Positions 13,835-22,572 of a DNA stretch of 39,781 nucleotides are shown here, piece after piece. The translations under genes were made by a program, and so were the position numbers. The notes under the pieces were generated by a model. That model saw only the letters and a program-made list of their open reading frames with translations. It was not told where the DNA came from and made no database searches. This stretch comes from Kiritimatiellia bacterium (lineage in GTDB: Bacteria; Verrucomicrobiota; Kiritimatiellia; RFP12; UBA1067): the NCBI GenBank assembly GCA_024405335.1, contig JAKSOX010000001.1, forward strand, positions 1 through 39,781, in the 5' to 3' direction. How positions within the stretch are numbered: the stretch's first letter is position 1; each line of letters opens with the position of its first letter.

Positions 13835-16585
13835 ATGAATACCACCTTCGCGTTCGTCGCATTTTCGACGGTGCTGCTGGCGCTTTCCGCGCGGGGCGCG
13901 ATTTCGGTCCGCTGCGACCATCCCGGCGGCAACGTGACGGTGCTCGGCGTCGACGAGGCGGCAGGCGTCGTGCGCGTCGAACCCGATTTGCGCGACACGC
14001 AGGGTTCGTGGTTCCACTTCGACTTCACCGTGTCGGGCGCCGCCGGGCGCAAGTTGCATTTCGCCTTTCCGGAGGGCGATTTCCAATACCTTTCGTCGCT
14101 CGGTCCCGCCATCAGCCGCGACGGGGGACGCACCTGGCGATGGCTCAACGCGGACGGCCGTCGGCACGAACCGGCGAACGCTTTCGACTACGCGTTCGCG
14201 GCGGACGAAAACGAAACGCGCTTCGCCATGTCCATCCCCTATTCGCAGAAGGATTGGGATGCGTTCGTCGCCCCGTACCGCGCACGCAAGGACGTGACGT
14301 TCGGCGCGCTCTGCAAATCGCGCGGCGGCACGCGCGACGTCGAGTTCGCGCGGTTGCCATGCCACGGCCGCGCGGAGTGGCTCTTCGTGTTGACCGCACG
14401 CCACCACGCCTGCGAAACCACGGGAAATCCGCCGATGGAAGGCGCGTTCGCGCTGGCGCTGGGCGATTCGCCGGAAGCCGCCTGGCTGCGCGCGCACGCG
14501 GACTGCTGGTTCGTGCCGTTCGTGGACAAGGACGGCGTGGAGGAGGGCGACCAGGGCAAGAACCGCAAGCCGTACGACCACAACCGGGACTACGCCAAGG
14601 GACGCTACCCGAGCGTCCGGGCGATCAAAGAGCTGGTGGTGCGCGAATCGGCGGGCAAGCGCATCGTGTTCCTCGATCTGCACTCGCCGTGGGTGCGCAG
14701 CTCGCCGTCGAGTCCCGAGCAGGACCAGGCGTTCACCTTCGGGGCGGACGACCCCGCGCTGAACGCGCACTGGAACGCGTTCCGCGAGCATTGGAAGAAG
14801 TCTCAGCGCGGCGGCAAGCTCGTCTACGACGGCCGTTACGACATCCAGGCCCGCCAGGGGTACTGGAACTTGATGAAGAAGCAGTGGGACGCGGGGTACT
14901 TGTCGTCCGACGCCTGGGTGCGCACGCTGACGAACGCCTGGCTCGCCACGTGCTGCGAATTCGGCTATTCGCTGTGCGGCGGCGTAAATTCCGTTCCCGC
15001 CATGCGCGAACTCGGCGGCAACATGTTCAAGGCGGCGATCCGCACGGCCAGCGACGCGGAGGGCGCGCGCGTCGTGAGCTTCAAGGACGCGCACAAGATA
15101 AAAAGCTGGGACGCCTGGGGCGATCACGTGCAGAAAGCGGCCGTCACGAACATGCTCCAGAAGGAGCAGCCGTGCGTGACCTGGCGGCGGCTCAACGCGC
15201 TCGATTTCGGCCTGAAGGAAATCGGCCGCCTCGCGACGCGCACGTCGGACCAGATCAAGGGCTCCAAGTGGTCCGTGGGCTGCGAAACGATGGACCGCGA
15301 CTACGCCGAATGGGACAGCTACAAGGCGCTTCTGCCGATGCTCGGCGTCAAGCACGCGCGGTTCTTCTCGGGCTGGGCCAAGACGGAGCAGGAGAAGGGC
15401 GTCTACGACTTCTCCTGGCTCGATCCGCAGATCCGCGAGTGCGCGGCGATGCAGATCAAGCCCTGGGTGTGCATCTCCTACGGCAACCCCGTGTGGGGCA
15501 GCGACTTCCGCCTGGGCATGCGCGTGAAGCAGGTCACGGGAAACCCCGAGGCGTTCGCGGCGTGGATCCGCTACGTGAAGGCGCTCGTCGCGCGCTACCG
15601 CGACGTGGTGGACGAGTGGGAGGTGTGGAACGAGCCGTTCGGCCAGGCGGCGGAGTACGCCGAACTGTTTTTGCGCACGGCGCGGGCCGTCCGCGAAGTG
15701 CAGCCCGAGGCGAAGATCTACTGCACGGCGATTTCGATGGCGAAGGACATGTCGAAGAGCGACTACGCGGTGGTGCTCGATAAGCTGAAGCGGGAGAACG
15801 CGCTCGATCTCGCGAGCTACTTCGTCTACCATCCGTATTCGCCGAATCCGGACGACAGCTACGAGGCCGGCGACGGACAATTCGGCTGGCAGATGGCAAT
15901 GCCGCTGCGGGAGTTCGTGAAGAGCTATTCGCCGGACTTCGACGTGATGCAGGGCGAGGTGGGGTGTCCGGCGCAGCTGGAATTCGCGCACGCGCTCAAC
16001 GGCATCGAATGGACGGAACATTCCCAGGCGAAGTGGGATCTTCGCCGCGCGATCGGCGACGCCGCGCGGGACGTTCCCTCCAGCGTGTTCACGATGATCG
16101 ACCTGCAGTACACCTTCATGTTGCAAAGTTTCGGCCTCGTGCGGTCGAATGCGCTCAAGGAATTCGTCTACCGCCGGCCAAAGTGGTACGCGATGCGCAA
16201 CGTGTACGCGCTTTTCGACGACGACACCAAACCGGCCGGTCTCGCGACGCGGTTGCCGGCGGCGATCGAGCGCCGAGCCGATCCGCGCGACGCCGCGCCG
16301 CGCACGCTGACGCGCGCGGACTTCAAACGCTTCGGCCGTTCGCTGCATCTTTTCTGGTATTCGGACGAACGGCCGTCGAACCGACTCGAATTCGATCGCG
16401 CGACGTTGCGCGTTCCCGACCGTCTGGACGCGCCCGTGTGGGTGGAGATGATCACGGGCCGCGTGGGCGAAATCGACGCGAAAAACGTGCGGATCGAGGG
16501 AAACGAAACCGTTCTTTCGGACGTTCCCACGTGGGATTCGCCGGTGCTGATAGCCGACCTCGCCGCCGTGCCGCTGGCGAAGTGA
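13835..16585 (+). CDS. Two-domain M14 carboxypeptidase-like/GH39-like glycosidase fusion
   Basis: A 916-residue secreted protein (signal peptide about 1-22). The N-terminal half looks like a zinc carboxypeptidase of family M14: the HxxE zinc motif is at H191-E194 (ARHHACE), the NR substrate-binding motif is in DHNRDY (248-253), and the third zinc ligand is probably H283 (FLDLHSPW). A general-base glutamate is less certain; E375 is a candidate. From about 465 a clan-A glycosidase barrel follows: acid/base E600 in EWEVWNEP and likely nucleophile E708 in MQGEVG, closest by eye to GH39. The frame is uninterrupted through both parts. A GAGG (13823-13826) sits 8 nt before the ATG. Co-transcription with the rhamnosidase-like gene suggests a joint role on glycopeptides or peptide-bearing glycans, which is inference. 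Confidence 0.75.
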   Translation: MNTTFAFVAFSTVLLALSARGAISVRCDHPGGNVTVLGVDEAAGVVRVEPDLRDTQGSWFHFDFTVSGAAGRKLHFAFPEGDFQYLSSLGPAISRDGGRTWRWLNADGRRHEPANAFDYAFAADENETRFAMSIPYSQKDWDAFVAPYRARKDVTFGALCKSRGGTRDVEFARLPCHGRAEWLFVLTARHHACETTGNPPMEGAFALALGDSPEAAWLRAHADCWFVPFVDKDGVEEGDQGKNRKPYDHNRDYAKGRYPSVRAIKELVVRESAGKRIVFLDLHSPWVRSSPSSPEQDQAFTFGADDPALNAHWNAFREHWKKSQRGGKLVYDGRYDIQARQGYWNLMKKQWDAGYLSSDAWVRTLTNAWLATCCEFGYSLCGGVNSVPAMRELGGNMFKAAIRTASDAEGARVVSFKDAHKIKSWDAWGDHVQKAAVTNMLQKEQPCVTWRRLNALDFGLKEIGRLATRTSDQIKGSKWSVGCETMDRDYAEWDSYKALLPMLGVKHARFFSGWAKTEQEKGVYDFSWLDPQIRECAAMQIKPWVCISYGNPVWGSDFRLGMRVKQVTGNPEAFAAWIRYVKALVARYRDVVDEWEVWNEPFGQAAEYAELFLRTARAVREVQPEAKIYCTAISMAKDMSKSDYAVVLDKLKRENALDLASYFVYHPYSPNPDDSYEAGDGQFGWQMAMPLREFVKSYSPDFDVMQGEVGCPAQLEFAHALNGIEWTEHSQAKWDLRRAIGDAARDVPSSVFTMIDLQYTFMLQSFGLVRSNALKEFVYRRPKWYAMRNVYALFDDDTKPAGLATRLPAAIERRADPRDAAPRTLTRADFKRFGRSLHLFWYSDERPSNRLEFDRATLRVPDRLDAPVWVEMITGRVGEIDAKNVRIEGNETVLSDVPTWDSPVLIADLAAVPLAK

Positions 16586-16698
16586 CCGCTCGGCCATTCG
16601 AGCCCGCGCCGCAATTCGCCGCCCGGGATGACAGGAACAACAGGAGCTGCTGAAACTGCCGGACAGTCGGCGAAACAAAGAGGGTCGCCGAAAAGAGT

Positions 16699-16728
16699 AA
16701 ATGCAACATCGCCGTAGGTGTTGCATTT
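16699..16728. promoter_or_regulatory. Perfect 10-bp inverted repeat, probable operator
   Basis: AAATGCAACA (16699-16708), a 10-nt spacer and TGTTGCATTT (16719-16728). A further GTTGCATT half-site follows at 16739-16746, 19 bp after the same half-site in the right arm. No T-run follows, so an intrinsic terminator is unlikely. Repeated half-sites upstream of the terB-A2M-pbpC promoter suggest a dimeric regulator, not identified. Confidence 0.55.
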
Positions 16729-16780
16729 GATTGCCGAAGTTGCATTCTCTTTGTCTTCTCACCCGGTGATCTCTTTTTTC

Positions 16781-16800
16781 GAAGTTTTTCGAAGTTTTTG
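16781..16800. repeat. Tandem decamer GAAGTTTTTC
   Basis: GAAGTTTTTC at 16781-16790 followed by GAAGTTTTTG at 16791-16800, preceded by a related T-run (16774-16779). The T-tracts are phased by 10 bp just upstream of the terB promoter, which could bend the DNA or act as an UP-like element. Confidence 0.45.
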
Positions 16801-16819
16801 CGTCCGGGCGGCGCGGACG

Positions 16820-16828
16820 TGGTATAAT
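16820..16828 (+). promoter_or_regulatory. Extended -10 promoter of terB-A2M-pbpC
   Basis: TGGTATAAT (TATAAT at 16823-16828), identical over ten bases (GTGGTATAAT) to the metF and rhamnosidase-gene promoters. Here the message has a leader of about 15 nt carrying a Shine-Dalgarno GAAAGGA (16836-16842). Confidence 0.7.
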
Positions 16829-16849
16829 GTCGGACGAAAGGATTTAAAA

Positions 16850-17548
16850 ATGAAAAAAGGAAATTTGTTGAGTCACGTCGTGGACGCCTTGGGGTTGGTG
16901 AAATTGCCGGGGCGCAAGTCGGATCCGAAGCTGGGGGCGCTCGACCGCGGCGTTCTGGAAGTGGCGCTGATGATCGCCGCCTTGGACGGCGAGATCATGC
17001 CCGCCGAATATGAAACGTTCGAGCTGCTGGCCAAGCAGTGCCGCGGCTACACCCAGAAAAACGCGAAGCAGTGCCTGGACGGCGCGTTGCGCAAAGCCGG
17101 CTATCTCATGGCGGCGGCGCAGGTCGGGTGCTATCCGCCCGCCGAGCGCGTTTCGGCGTTCGTGGAGTTGGCGGACGAGGCGCTGCCGAACGGTTTCGCG
17201 TTCGGCTCCGAAGCCGATTTGCGCCGTGCGTTCGTGCTGTGGATCGCCATGGCCGTTTCCGACGGCGCGTTCAGCGAATTGGAGCGCTCGGCCGTGAAGG
17301 CGCTGCGCGACCATTTCGAGCGGGTGTCGCTCGATCGGCGGCAGACCGCCGAAGCGCGTTGCGCGGCAATGAATCCGGCGTTTCCGTTCGTGGTGGCGCC
17401 GAAAATCAACACGCGCAAGGTGACGCTGTTCGAGGAAGATTTCTTCAGCCGCGCCGAGGAAGTCGTCAAACAGCTGGGCGACGCGCGCACGCGCAAAGCG
17501 GCGCAGGACGCATTCGCCGAACTCGTCCAGACGGCCGTCGCCGGTTGA
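16850..17548 (+). CDS. TerB-like protein
   Basis: A 232-residue soluble helical protein with two TerB-like acidic motifs: ALDGEIMPAEYETFELLA (about 44-61) and AVSDGAFSELERSAVKAL (about 133-150). TerB domains bind metal ions through such acidic residues and are found in tellurite-resistance and envelope-associated systems, but the biochemical role is unclear. The start at 16850 follows GAAAGGA. It lies 26 bp upstream of the alpha-2-macroglobulin gene and should share its transcript, hinting at a link to the envelope. The family call is moderate; function is open. Confidence 0.68.
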   Translation: MKKGNLLSHVVDALGLVKLPGRKSDPKLGALDRGVLEVALMIAALDGEIMPAEYETFELLAKQCRGYTQKNAKQCLDGALRKAGYLMAAAQVGCYPPAERVSAFVELADEALPNGFAFGSEADLRRAFVLWIAMAVSDGAFSELERSAVKALRDHFERVSLDRRQTAEARCAAMNPAFPFVVAPKINTRKVTLFEEDFFSRAEEVVKQLGDARTRKAAQDAFAELVQTAVAG

Positions 17549-17574
17549 CCGACCTTTTGCAGGAGCAGTTTGCC

Positions 17575-20500
17575 ATGAAAAAGTCGACTGTCGTTTGGGC
17601 GTGCGTTGCCGTCTTTACGTTGTCGTTGGCCGCCTGTTCGCTGGCGGGTTTTGGCTGGATGTACCGTCAGGTGCGCGTGTACGAACGCTATAAAGGCGTC
17701 TCGATCGTTTCGCACAAGCCAGGCATGAAGCGCTTGCGCGCCGTGGTCCGCGCCGTCCGCAAAAAGACAGGCCTTTTGCCGCAACCCGCCGCCAAGTTCG
17801 ACTGGTACGTCGTCCGTGAGTCCGACGACATCGTTTCGATCGCCATCCGCGCGAGGTGCGCGCCGTGCGATCTGCTTGCCGCGAACGGTCTTTCCGACCG
17901 CGATGAAATCCATGTCGGGCAGAAGCTCAAAATCCCGGTCGTCGCCGCCGCGCAGAACGCCGCCGCGACGGAGAAAACGGCCGAAGCGCCGCCGCAACTG
18001 GAAATCACGGGCGTGGAATACGGCGGAGGTTCCGAAATCGTGGTCAAGTTCAGCGAAATTCCGGATTTCGCTTTGGCGCGTTCCCACGTGAGCGTGTCGC
18101 CTCTGCGCACCGGCGTCTTCGGCGTGACGCCACGCAGATCGTGGCTAAGAGGCGACTACGTCATGAATGGCATGGTCATTTCCGGTGATTTCGCGTTCCG
18201 GACGAACGTGACGTTGCGCATCCGCAAGGGGTTGCCCCTGGCGCCGATTGACGGCGTGCCGGTCGCGACGGGCGCGTTGGCGGAGGATTACGTCTACACG
18301 TTCACGCGGGACGACAGGACGCCTGCGGTTCGGTTCGCCGATGGCGGCCGCTATCTGCCCGCCTGCGGCGCGCGGTCCGTCGCGCTTGAGAGCGTCAACT
18401 ACGACAGCGTGCAGGCGGAAATCCGCCGCGTCGAACCGGCCAACGTCGTCCAGTTGCTGGCGCGCGAGGCGGACAGGTACTACGGTTATTGGCCCGGCGG
18501 CGACGTCGATCACAAGAACACGGAAGAGTTGTCCGGCGAGCCGACGCTCGTCAGGCGGACGTGCCGGAACCTTTTGAACGAGCCGTCGAAGACGACGCTG
18601 CCCGTGTCGGTCGCGGACGGCGGTCCGCGCAACGGCATATTTCTCGTGGCCATCGGCAGCGGCGACAAGCCGTTATGCGACTCGGAGTATTTATGGGACG
18701 ACCACGGTTGCAACCGCAACACGAACTACAATCCGCGGACGTATCGTCTGGTGTGCGTGACGGATTTGGGCGTTTCCGTGCGGAAATCCGGGGACGGCGT
18801 GGGCGTGTGGGTCGCGTCGCTCACGAGCGGACGCCCCGTGTGGGACGCGCAGGTCGACGTGTATTCGGCGGCGAACGTCAAGGTGTTTTCCGGCCGCACG
18901 GGCATGAACGGCTGGTGCGCGCCGAAGCGCGTCGCCGCCGGCGAGCCGTTCGCCGTGGTGGTGTCGTCCGCCGCCGGGGACGACCGCGCGTTCCTGGCGC
19001 TTTCCGACCGCAACGAAATCGACGAGACGCTGCCGGACGGCGGACGGCCCGCGTTTCTGGAGCCCGGCGAATGCACGGGCTTTTGCTGGACCGAGCGCGG
19101 CATCTACCGCCACGGCGAGAAGATTTTCTTCCAGCTGATCCTGCGCGACGGCTCGATGCGCGCGCCGAAGCCGTTCCCCGTGACGCTCGAACTGCGCGAT
19201 CCCGAGGGCGACGCGTTCGCCGTGGCGACGGCGCTGCCCGACGCGACCGGCGCGGCGACGTGCGACGGTTTCTCGGTGCCGGACGACCAGCCGAGCGGCA
19301 AGTGGACGATCGTGGCCAAACTGCCCGGCGAGAAGGGCGCCGAGCTCGGCAGCGCCACGGTGAAAATCGAAGAGTTCGCGCCGCCGCAGGTGCGCGTGAA
19401 GGTCGCACCCGACGCCGACGCCGGAACCACGAACTTCGCGTTCGCCGTGTCGGCTGAGCATTTCTTCGGAGGGCCCGCGCGCGCGCTTCTGTGCAAGGGG
19501 GCCGTCGTGTTCGAGGACGCGCCGTTCGCGCCGGAAGCGTGGAAGGGGTATTCCTTCGGCGACGAAGCGCGCGGCCTGAAGCCGAATTTCGAGCGCATCG
19601 CCGTCTTGACGCTCGACGACGCGGGCACGGCGCGTTTCGCCGCCGCCATGCCGGAAGCCCTCGGCAAGCCCAAGGCCATGGTCCGCGCCACGTGCCAGGG
19701 CGTGGTGATCGAGGACGGCGGCCGTCCTGCGGCGGCGCGCGCCACGACGCTGCTCCACCACTATCCCTGCTACGTGGGCTCCACGCTCACCGGCTGGCTG
19801 CGCGCGCCGGAAAACGGCTTCGCGAAAATCCCGTTCGCGTGCGTGCTGCCCAACGGCAGGCGCGCGTCCGGCGGGAAGACGCTTTCCGTGAAGCTCGAGC
19901 GCGTGGACAACGTGTACACCTACCGCGCGCAGGGGAACGGCTGGAACACGTGGGACTGCGAACGCGTCCGCAGCACGGTGGTGGAAAACGACACGCTCGA
20001 GACGCCAGCGGAAAAGGACGCCGAATGGACGATGCCGGTGAACGCCGCCGGCGACTACGTGATCACGGTTTTGGACGAGGATACGGGCGCGTCCTATTCG
20101 AAGGCGTTTTATTTGAGCACGTGGGGCGACGAGTCGATCCGCGCGCCGCTCGCGAATCCCACGGCCGTGGCGATGCGTCCTGACAAGGCGTTCTACCGCG
20201 CGGGCGAGACGCCGCGGCTGATCGTGAAGTCGCCGTTCGCGGGACACGCCGTGCTTTCGGTGATGCGCGAGAAGGAGTTGTACACGGAAATCCTCGAACT
20301 CACGAACGCCACCAGCGAAATCGTGCTGCGTCCCGTGGCGCGCGAGCATGCGCCGAACCTCGACGTGTACCTTTCCGTGGTGCAGAGCGTGGAGGCGAGC
20401 GCGAAGCGCCTGGCGGCGCGCGCGCACGGCCAGGTCACGATCGGCGTGCGTCCGCGCGAGAACGAGCTGGACGTGTCGCTCGACGCCGCGGTGGCCCTGC

Positions 20501-22572
20501 GGCCGGCGGGCGGCGGCGCGGACGTGGCGGTGGACGTGGTCGCGGCGGGCGCGTGCGTTTCCGGCGCGGTGGCCACGGTGACGGTCGTGGACGAGAGCAT
20601 CAACGTCCTCACGGGCGAGAAGACACCCGCGCCCGTCGACCACTTCGCGCTTTGGCGCGAGGGACGCCATCCGCTCTTCGACTTCTACGACAAGATGCTG
20701 CCCGTTTACGACGACGGCCTCAGGGGGAACGGCGCGAAGACGGGCGGCGATCTCGGCGCACATCTGCTTTCGCGCGTGAGCCCAGTCGGTTCGCGCCGCT
20801 TCAAGCCGCTCGCGCTGTGGCAGGCGGACGTGCCGCTCGCGAACGGCCGCGGCAAGGCGCGGTTCGCGCTGCCCGAATTCGTCGGCGAAGTGCGCGTGAC
20901 GGCGGTGGTGCGTTCCGCCGCCGCGGCGGGCGCCGCGTCGATCCAGAAGAAGGTGGCGCCGAAGCTCGTGGCGCAGCCCGACGCGCCGCGTTTCGTGGCG
21001 CCGGGCGACGTCTACGAGGCGACGCTGCCGCTGCACAACCGCAGCGGGTCCGACGGCGAGGTGGTGGCGTCGGTGGGCGGCAAGACGTTCCGCGTGGCGA
21101 TGAAGAAGGATTCGTCCACGAACCTCGTGGCGCGGCTGACCGCGCCCGCCGAGCCGGGCCACGTGGAGCTGGTCTACCGCGCCGAAGGTTTCGGCGAGGT
21201 GCACGCGCAGACGATCGAGCTGCCGGTGCGTCCGGCCGTGGCGTGGCAGGAGGCGGCCGGGTCCTGCCGCGAGGAGGACTGGACGCCGCCGGCGGAAGGC
21301 CGGTGGACGGCACGCGCGTTCGAGACGCCCGTCGGGAAGTACGAAGCGGCCCTCAAATGGCTGGCGGACTATCCGCACGGATGCCTGGAACAGACGGCGT
21401 CGCGCATCTTCCCGCTCGTCGCGGCCGGCGGTTTGCTGAACACGGTGGTTTCCAACGGCGCCGAATACGCCCAGGCGGGCGTCCGCCGCGTCGAATCGAT
21501 GATCCGCGCGAGAAATTTCGTGACGTGGCCCGACAGCTCGTACGAACCCTGGGATCCCGAAACGTCGCTTTACGCCGCGCATTTCCTCGTCGCGGCCGGC
21601 AAGGCCGGACTGGCCTGCAATCCCGTGGCCGAACGGCACGTGCTGAAGCTGCTCGAATGGTGGTGCGGCCATGACGATCCGTCGGTCGCGGTCTACGCGT
21701 CGCTTTCCCTGGCGCTGGCAGGCAAGCCGCCGAAGAGCGGCATGTTGTCGCTGTACGACAAGCGGAAGTCGTTGAACGCGCTCGACCGCGCGCGGCTCGC
21801 GCTCGCGTTCGCCGAGGCGAACGACCTGACGCGCGCCAAAACGCTGCTCGCGGACGCCTTCGAGCCGCAGTCCGTGAAGGAGGCGTCGTTCGCGCTGATG
21901 GCGCTGCTGGCGGCGGATCCTGACGACGCGCGGATTCTCCCGCTCGTCCGGTGGCTCGACGCGAAGCGCGACAAGCGCCGGTTCTGCTGGGGCACCACGG
22001 GCGACAATGCGCACGCGCTCGTCGCCATCGGCTCGTATTTTCGCGCGCATCCGCCGAAGCCGGGCGAGAAGTTCGTGGTGTGGCACGCCTTGTCGCTGCC
22101 GAAACCGGAGGACGTCCGCGACGACCAGCAGGGGCTTTTCGTGGAGCGCCGCTACCGCACGCCCGAAGGCGCCGAGGCGGATTTGTCGAACCTGAAGTGC
22201 GGCGACCTCCTCGTCTGCACGCTGTCGATCACGTCCGACGTGACGCGCGTGGTGAACGATCTCGTGATCGAAGACCTGTTCCCCGGCGGATTCGAGCCGG
22301 TCCAACGCGAAATCAACGCCGCGAAGACGTGCGGCACGGGATCCGTTTCGCGCGTCAGCGACTGGGTGCTGCGCCACGACGCGCGCGACGACCGCATGCT
22401 GGTCTTTTCGAAGCGGTTCGAACTGGAGGCGGGCCATGAAGCGTTCTTCGCTTATCCGGTGCGGGTGGTTTCGGCGGGCGATTTCGTTCTGCCGGGCACG
22501 AGCGTGGAAGGGATGTACAATCCTGAGCTGCACGCTCGTCGCGCTCCTGGCCGCGTCGTGGTGGTGCATTGA
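17575..22572 (+). CDS. Bacterial alpha-2-macroglobulin with LysM domain, lipoprotein
   Basis: A 1665-residue periplasmic protease trap. The N-terminus has a lipobox-like LAAC (C21). A LysM peptidoglycan-binding domain follows (about 77-122: WYVVRESDD through VGQKLKIPV), then a long series of macroglobulin beta-domains. The thioester motif YPHGCLEQT is intact (C1270, E1272, Q1273), so it can covalently capture attacking proteases, and the C-terminal GMYNPELHAR segment is typical of the family. AGGAG (17561-17565) sets the start. The pairing with pbpC downstream is the conserved E. coli yfhM-pbpC pairing, which couples protease defence to cell-wall repair. A LysM domain on this protein is not something I know as standard. 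Its last 137 nt overlap pbpC. Confidence 0.92.
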   Translation: MKKSTVVWACVAVFTLSLAACSLAGFGWMYRQVRVYERYKGVSIVSHKPGMKRLRAVVRAVRKKTGLLPQPAAKFDWYVVRESDDIVSIAIRARCAPCDLLAANGLSDRDEIHVGQKLKIPVVAAAQNAAATEKTAEAPPQLEITGVEYGGGSEIVVKFSEIPDFALARSHVSVSPLRTGVFGVTPRRSWLRGDYVMNGMVISGDFAFRTNVTLRIRKGLPLAPIDGVPVATGALAEDYVYTFTRDDRTPAVRFADGGRYLPACGARSVALESVNYDSVQAEIRRVEPANVVQLLAREADRYYGYWPGGDVDHKNTEELSGEPTLVRRTCRNLLNEPSKTTLPVSVADGGPRNGIFLVAIGSGDKPLCDSEYLWDDHGCNRNTNYNPRTYRLVCVTDLGVSVRKSGDGVGVWVASLTSGRPVWDAQVDVYSAANVKVFSGRTGMNGWCAPKRVAAGEPFAVVVSSAAGDDRAFLALSDRNEIDETLPDGGRPAFLEPGECTGFCWTERGIYRHGEKIFFQLILRDGSMRAPKPFPVTLELRDPEGDAFAVATALPDATGAATCDGFSVPDDQPSGKWTIVAKLPGEKGAELGSATVKIEEFAPPQVRVKVAPDADAGTTNFAFAVSAEHFFGGPARALLCKGAVVFEDAPFAPEAWKGYSFGDEARGLKPNFERIAVLTLDDAGTARFAAAMPEALGKPKAMVRATCQGVVIEDGGRPAAARATTLLHHYPCYVGSTLTGWLRAPENGFAKIPFACVLPNGRRASGGKTLSVKLERVDNVYTYRAQGNGWNTWDCERVRSTVVENDTLETPAEKDAEWTMPVNAAGDYVITVLDEDTGASYSKAFYLSTWGDESIRAPLANPTAVAMRPDKAFYRAGETPRLIVKSPFAGHAVLSVMREKELYTEILELTNATSEIVLRPVAREHAPNLDVYLSVVQSVEASAKRLAARAHGQVTIGVRPRENELDVSLDAAVALRPAGGGADVAVDVVAAGACVSGAVATVTVVDESINVLTGEKTPAPVDHFALWREGRHPLFDFYDKMLPVYDDGLRGNGAKTGGDLGAHLLSRVSPVGSRRFKPLALWQADVPLANGRGKARFALPEFVGEVRVTAVVRSAAAAGAASIQKKVAPKLVAQPDAPRFVAPGDVYEATLPLHNRSGSDGEVVASVGGKTFRVAMKKDSSTNLVARLTAPAEPGHVELVYRAEGFGEVHAQTIELPVRPAVAWQEAAGSCREEDWTPPAEGRWTARAFETPVGKYEAALKWLADYPHGCLEQTASRIFPLVAAGGLLNTVVSNGAEYAQAGVRRVESMIRARNFVTWPDSSYEPWDPETSLYAAHFLVAAGKAGLACNPVAERHVLKLLEWWCGHDDPSVAVYASLSLALAGKPPKSGMLSLYDKRKSLNALDRARLALAFAEANDLTRAKTLLADAFEPQSVKEASFALMALLAADPDDARILPLVRWLDAKRDKRRFCWGTTGDNAHALVAIGSYFRAHPPKPGEKFVVWHALSLPKPEDVRDDQQGLFVERRYRTPEGAEADLSNLKCGDLLVCTLSITSDVTRVVNDLVIEDLFPGGFEPVQREINAAKTCGTGSVSRVSDWVLRHDARDDRMLVFSKRFELEAGHEAFFAYPVRVVSAGDFVLPGTSVEGMYNPELHARRAPGRVVVVH

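Larger units (their letters stand above)
16586..16819. other. Intergenic regulatory region before terB
   Basis: No gene is visible. The region holds the inverted repeat at 16699-16728 and an extra half-site at 16739-16746. Next come a short TCACC/GGTGA hairpin (16759-16769) with a following T-run (16774-16779) that could be a weak terminator, and a decamer tandem repeat at 16781-16800. The terB promoter follows at 16820. Confidence 0.5.

Noticed and set aside
9910..14148. Very long open frame (1412 codons) on the minus strand
   Set aside because: It lies antisense to tatD, the serine hydrolase, the rhamnosidase-like gene and part of the fusion gene, all of which have recognisable motifs. The protein is Arg/His/Ala-rich low-complexity typical of a high-GC shadow frame.
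18691..22569. Minus-strand open frame opposite the alpha-2-macroglobulin gene
   Set aside because: The + strand encodes LysM, macroglobulin domains and a CLEQ thioester; the reverse frame has only shadow composition.
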